Shown here: in pieces, positions 61,423-64,000 of the stretch
Layout of the letters: each line of letters begins with the position of its first letter
Numbering within the stretch: position 1 is the stretch's first letter
Assembly: GCF_008042035.1 (NCBI RefSeq)
Contig: NZ_RDBL01000014.1
Coordinates: 1 to 64,000, forward strand
Source: Streptomyces sp. col6
GTDB taxonomy: Bacteria; Actinomycetota; Actinomycetes; Streptomycetales; Streptomycetaceae
Length of the DNA stretch: 64,000 nt
Reading direction: 5' to 3'
The notes under the pieces: model-generated
Told to the model about the DNA's origin: nothing
Seen by the model: the letters and a program-made list of their open reading frames with translations, nothing else
Database searches by the model: none
Translations under genes and position numbers: made by a program

Positions 61423-63120
61423 CTACTTCTGCCAGCCGATGAGCTCGGGGGCGCCCATGTTGCCGTAGTTGCCGTAGAACTGGGCGGCGCCGAAGTTGGC
61501 GAGGCCCTTCTTCACGGCCCAGATGGTGGGGCCGTTGTGGAGCGGCATGATGCCGTAGGTCTCCATGGCCTTCTTCTCGACCGCGTTACCAGCCTTGACC
61601 TGCTCGTCCAGGGTCGGCAGGTTGGTGACGGCCTTGGTCTCCTCGTCCAGGCTCTTCGGGACCGAGCGCGAGACGTTCAGCGTCGAGTCGGAGCAGTACA
61701 TCTGGCAGATGTAGAGCATGCCGTTCGGGTCGCTGGAGATGAAGCCCATGCCGAAGATGTCGAAGGCGCGCTTGGTGAACACCTTGTTGAAGTCGGCGGA
61801 CGGGTGCGCCTCGATGTTCACCTTGACGCCGATGTTCTTCATCATCTGGGCGATCGCGGTGGCACGGGCCTTGACGGTGGAGCTGTCACCGATGGTCGGG
61901 AAGCTCAGCTCCAGCTTCTTGCCGTCCTTGGCGCGGATGCCGTCCGAGCCGGCCTTCCAGCCAGCGGCGTCCAGCTCCTTCTTCGCGTTGTCGGCGTTGA
62001 ACTTCACCAGGTCGCCGAAGGTGTCCTGGTACCCCTTCTGGAACGGGAAGAGGGTGAAGGAGCCGGGCAGGGGCTCGGTGTAGCCCATCCCCTGGAAGGT
62101 GATCTTCGCGAGCTGGGAGCGGTCGATGCCCTCCATCACGGCCTTGCGGACCGCGAGGTCCTTCAGCTGCGGCGAGGTGCTGTTGAAGACGAGGAGGTTG
62201 TTCGAGGTGGTCGTGCCGCGGCGCAGCTCGGTGCCCTTCACGCCCTTCACCTGGTTGAGCTCCTCGGCGTTGGCCGCCGAGACCCCGTCGATCTGGCCGT
62301 TCTTGAACGCGTTGATGCTGGCGCTCGATTCCATCTGGACGAAGGTGAGCTCGTCCAGGTGTGCCTTCTCGCCCCACCACTTCGGGTTGGGCTTGTAGGT
62401 GACGGTGCCACCCTTGGCGTCGAACTTGGCGATGGTGTACGGACCGGCGCCCCACTCGGCGTGCGGCTTGCTCACGTATGCCTTGTTGAAGTCCGCGGCC
62501 TTGGCGATGTGCGGGTTGACCAGCTGGTAGAAGAGGGACTTCCAGTAGACGAAGCTGCCCTTGTAGGTGACGACCGCCTGCTTGGCGTCCTTGCCCTGCT
62601 TCACACCGGTGATGCTGGAGTAACCGTCGGTCGAACCGACGTTGTACGCCTTGTCCTTGCCGTTCTGCGCGTTCCAGGTGTCACGGAACGCGGTCCAGTC
62701 GATGTCCTGGCCGTCGTTCCACTTGGCCTTCGGGTTGATGGTGTACGTGACCTGGGTGTTGCCACCCACCGTCTCCTGCTTGACGTCGGTCAGGTAGTCC
62801 TTGTTGAAGGTGATGTTGCCCTTCGGGTCATTGAAGGACAGCTGCGGCATGTAGAACCAGGCCAGCTTCGACGTGTACAGCGACCCGTCACCATTCAGCG
62901 GGTTCAGCTGGTCGGGGATCTCCACGATGGGGAGCGTCAGCTTGCCGCCCTGCTTCAGGTTGCTCGCAGGCTGCGGGTTGTACGAGGTCAGGACGTCCTT
63001 CTCCGCGGTGGCGCCCTTCGACTTCGGCTCCTTGGAGTCGTTGGAGTCGCTGCTGCACCCGGTGAGGACGAGAGACGAGGCGGCGGCGAGCACCACCAGG
63101 CTCAGAGAGATCTTTCTCAT
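61423..63120 (-). CDS. Peptide-type ABC transporter substrate-binding lipoprotein (SBP_bac_5)
   Basis: The 565-residue protein has a lipobox VLTGC (Cys22) followed by a Ser/Asp-rich linker. The mature part is a family-5 binding protein as in OppA/DppA: GGKLTLPIVEIPDQLNPLNGDG, VTYTINPKAKWNDGQDIDWTAFRDTW, GAGPYTIAKFDAKGGTVTYKPNPKWWG and LAKITFQGMGYTEPLPGSF. It brings oligopeptides or similar ligands to an Opp-type permease. It is the last gene of the operon, 25 bases behind the ATPase gene. Its lower GC at third positions and high Lys content suggest a highly expressed gene. Confidence 0.9.
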   Translation of the reverse strand: MRKISLSLVVLAAASSLVLTGCSSDSNDSKEPKSKGATAEKDVLTSYNPQPASNLKQGGKLTLPIVEIPDQLNPLNGDGSLYTSKLAWFYMPQLSFNDPKGNITFNKDYLTDVKQETVGGNTQVTYTINPKAKWNDGQDIDWTAFRDTWNAQNGKDKAYNVGSTDGYSSITGVKQGKDAKQAVVTYKGSFVYWKSLFYQLVNPHIAKAADFNKAYVSKPHAEWGAGPYTIAKFDAKGGTVTYKPNPKWWGEKAHLDELTFVQMESSASINAFKNGQIDGVSAANAEELNQVKGVKGTELRRGTTTSNNLLVFNSTSPQLKDLAVRKAVMEGIDRSQLAKITFQGMGYTEPLPGSFTLFPFQKGYQDTFGDLVKFNADNAKKELDAAGWKAGSDGIRAKDGKKLELSFPTIGDSSTVKARATAIAQMMKNIGVKVNIEAHPSADFNKVFTKRAFDIFGMGFISSDPNGMLYICQMYCSDSTLNVSRSVPKSLDEETKAVTNLPTLDEQVKAGNAVEKKAMETYGIMPLHNGPTIWAVKKGLANFGAAQFYGNYGNMGAPELIGWQK

Positions 63121-63145
63121 GACGGCCTTGGCCTTTCTGGCTGGG

Positions 63146-64000
63146 TTAGTTGTCGACAGACGTGGTCGTGCCCGCGAAGTGGCATGCGTCGCGGTGGTCC
63201 GGGTCGCCCCTGTCGGTGAGCAGGGGGGTGACCCCGCGACACCGTTCCTTCTGGGGCTCCGACAGCGTGGTGTGGAGTGGGCACCTGGAGACGAACCGGC
63301 AGCCCGGCGTCTCGTCGGTGGGACTGGGAAGGTCGCCCTCCAGGAGGACGCGTTCCCGCGTGCGCTCCGCCACCGGGTCGGGCAGCGGGATCGCGGAGAG
63401 GAGTGCCTGTGTGTACGGGTGCCTGGGGTTGTCGAAGACGGCGTCAGTGGCGCCGATCTCGACGATCCGGCCCAGGTACATCACCGCCACCCGGTCGGAG
63501 ATGTGGCACACCACCGACAGGTCGTGGGCGACGAAGAGGTAGGACAGGCCCAGCTCGGCCTTGAGGTCGTTGAGCAGGTTGATGACACCGGCCTGTACCG
63601 ACACGTCGAGCGCCGACACCGGCTCGTCGAGGACCAGCAGCTGGGGTTTGGTGGAGAGCGCCCGCGCGATGCCGATGCGCTGCCGCTGCCCGCCCGAGAA
63701 GGCCGAGGGGAAGCGGTCGCGGTGCTCGGGGTCGAGCCCCACCAGCTCCATGAGATCCGCGACCTTGGTGGTGAGCACCTTCTTGTCGCGTTCGCCGATC
63801 GCGCGCAGGGGCTCCGCGAGGATGTCGAAGACCGTCATGCGGGGGTCGAGCGCGCCCATGGGGTCCTGGAACACCATCTGGATGCCGCGGCGGACGGCGT
63901 TGATGTCCTGCTTCCGCTTCAGGCCGGCCGTGTCCTGGCCGCAGACCGAGATGCTGCCCTGCTCCGGCGGCTTCAGCCCCATGATCTCCAGCAGGGTGGT
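63146..64000 (-). CDS. Peptide ABC transporter ATP-binding protein (OppF/DppF type), N-terminus outside the window
   Basis: The frame runs off the right edge: the last bases code TTLLEIMGLKPPEQGS, the end of a Walker A helix, so roughly 60-70 N-terminal residues are missing. Visible motifs are the Q-loop (RGIQMVFQDPMGALDPRMTV), signature FSGGQRQRIGIARAL, Walker B LLVLDEPVSALD and switch VAHDLSVV. The C-terminal oligopeptide domain reads DNPRHPYTQALLSAIPLPDP and CRFVSRCPLH. It powers the transporter whose binding protein follows; the permeases and second ATPase should lie to the right. Confidence 0.92.
   Translation of the reverse strand, partial: TTLLEIMGLKPPEQGSISVCGQDTAGLKRKQDINAVRRGIQMVFQDPMGALDPRMTVFDILAEPLRAIGERDKKVLTTKVADLMELVGLDPEHRDRFPSAFSGGQRQRIGIARALSTKPQLLVLDEPVSALDVSVQAGVINLLNDLKAELGLSYLFVAHDLSVVCHISDRVAVMYLGRIVEIGATDAVFDNPRHPYTQALLSAIPLPDPVAERTRERVLLEGDLPSPTDETPGCRFVSRCPLHTTLSEPQKERCRGVTPLLTDRGDPDHRDACHFAGTTTSVDN

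Overview
The window is a roughly 72% GC stretch of an actinomycete chromosome, almost certainly Streptomyces. The signs are frequent GTG starts and ATGA/GTGA stop-start overlaps, Tat-type secreted enzymes, a four-gene conservon, an LAL-type ATPase, sugar ABC importers without their own ATPase (the usual MsiK-sharing arrangement) and rare TTA codons. I see no phage, insertion sequence, CRISPR array or rRNA. Two identical tRNA-Pro(GGG) genes lie 37 kb apart.

Layout. 1-2215: the end of an ArsR-type regulator, then a translationally coupled pair of secreted proteins (C39-like peptidase and antigen-85-fold esterase) closed by a strong terminator. 2481-6494: conservon cvnABCD plus a fifth GAF-domain gene. 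6495-22315: a large catabolic locus. One arm (minus strand) codes for an M60 metallopeptidase, a PL8 polysaccharide lyase and a DUF2264 protein, with a LacI regulator and a D-2-hydroxyacid dehydrogenase upstream. The other arm (plus strand) is an LplB/YtcP-type ABC importer, an M1 peptidase and a GH141-like beta-helix protein. LacI-type operators sit at the start of both arms, which suggests one regulon for glycan-bearing protein or glycosaminoglycan-like substrates. 22435-24916: tRNA-Pro, a DHA2 drug exporter and a HAD phosphatase.

24927-33177: a second sugar locus with a LacI repressor, an ABC importer, a GH2 enzyme and a GH93/sialidase-fold enzyme with a ricin lectin tail. The palindrome TACATCGATGTA lies in both outward promoters. 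33301-38864: a GntR regulator, an inositol-dehydrogenase-like enzyme, a long GapB-type GAPDH and an EF-G paralogue. 39585-42950: a DUF2510 protein, a methyltransferase, an NTF2-like protein and an S66 peptidase. 43059-48643: an L-lactate unit (FadR-type regulator, LctP permease, LutABC) with three copies of a TGTGGTCSGACCACA operator. 48710-55688: an amino-acid permease, a hypothetical protein and a GlpK/GlpA/GlpB-like operon. The last two diverge from a lower-GC gap and both carry TTA codons near their 5' ends, so translation probably depends on the bldA tRNA.

55701-60984: small conserved proteins (DUF3017, DUF309), an LAL-like ATPase that lacks the LuxR HTH and is preceded by a short upstream ORF ending TTA-TGA, the second tRNA-Pro, a DUF2461 protein and a lipoprotein. 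61423-64000: the end of a peptide ABC transporter operon (ATPase, cut by the window edge, and substrate-binding protein). All functions are read from sequence motifs and family memory; no searches were run.
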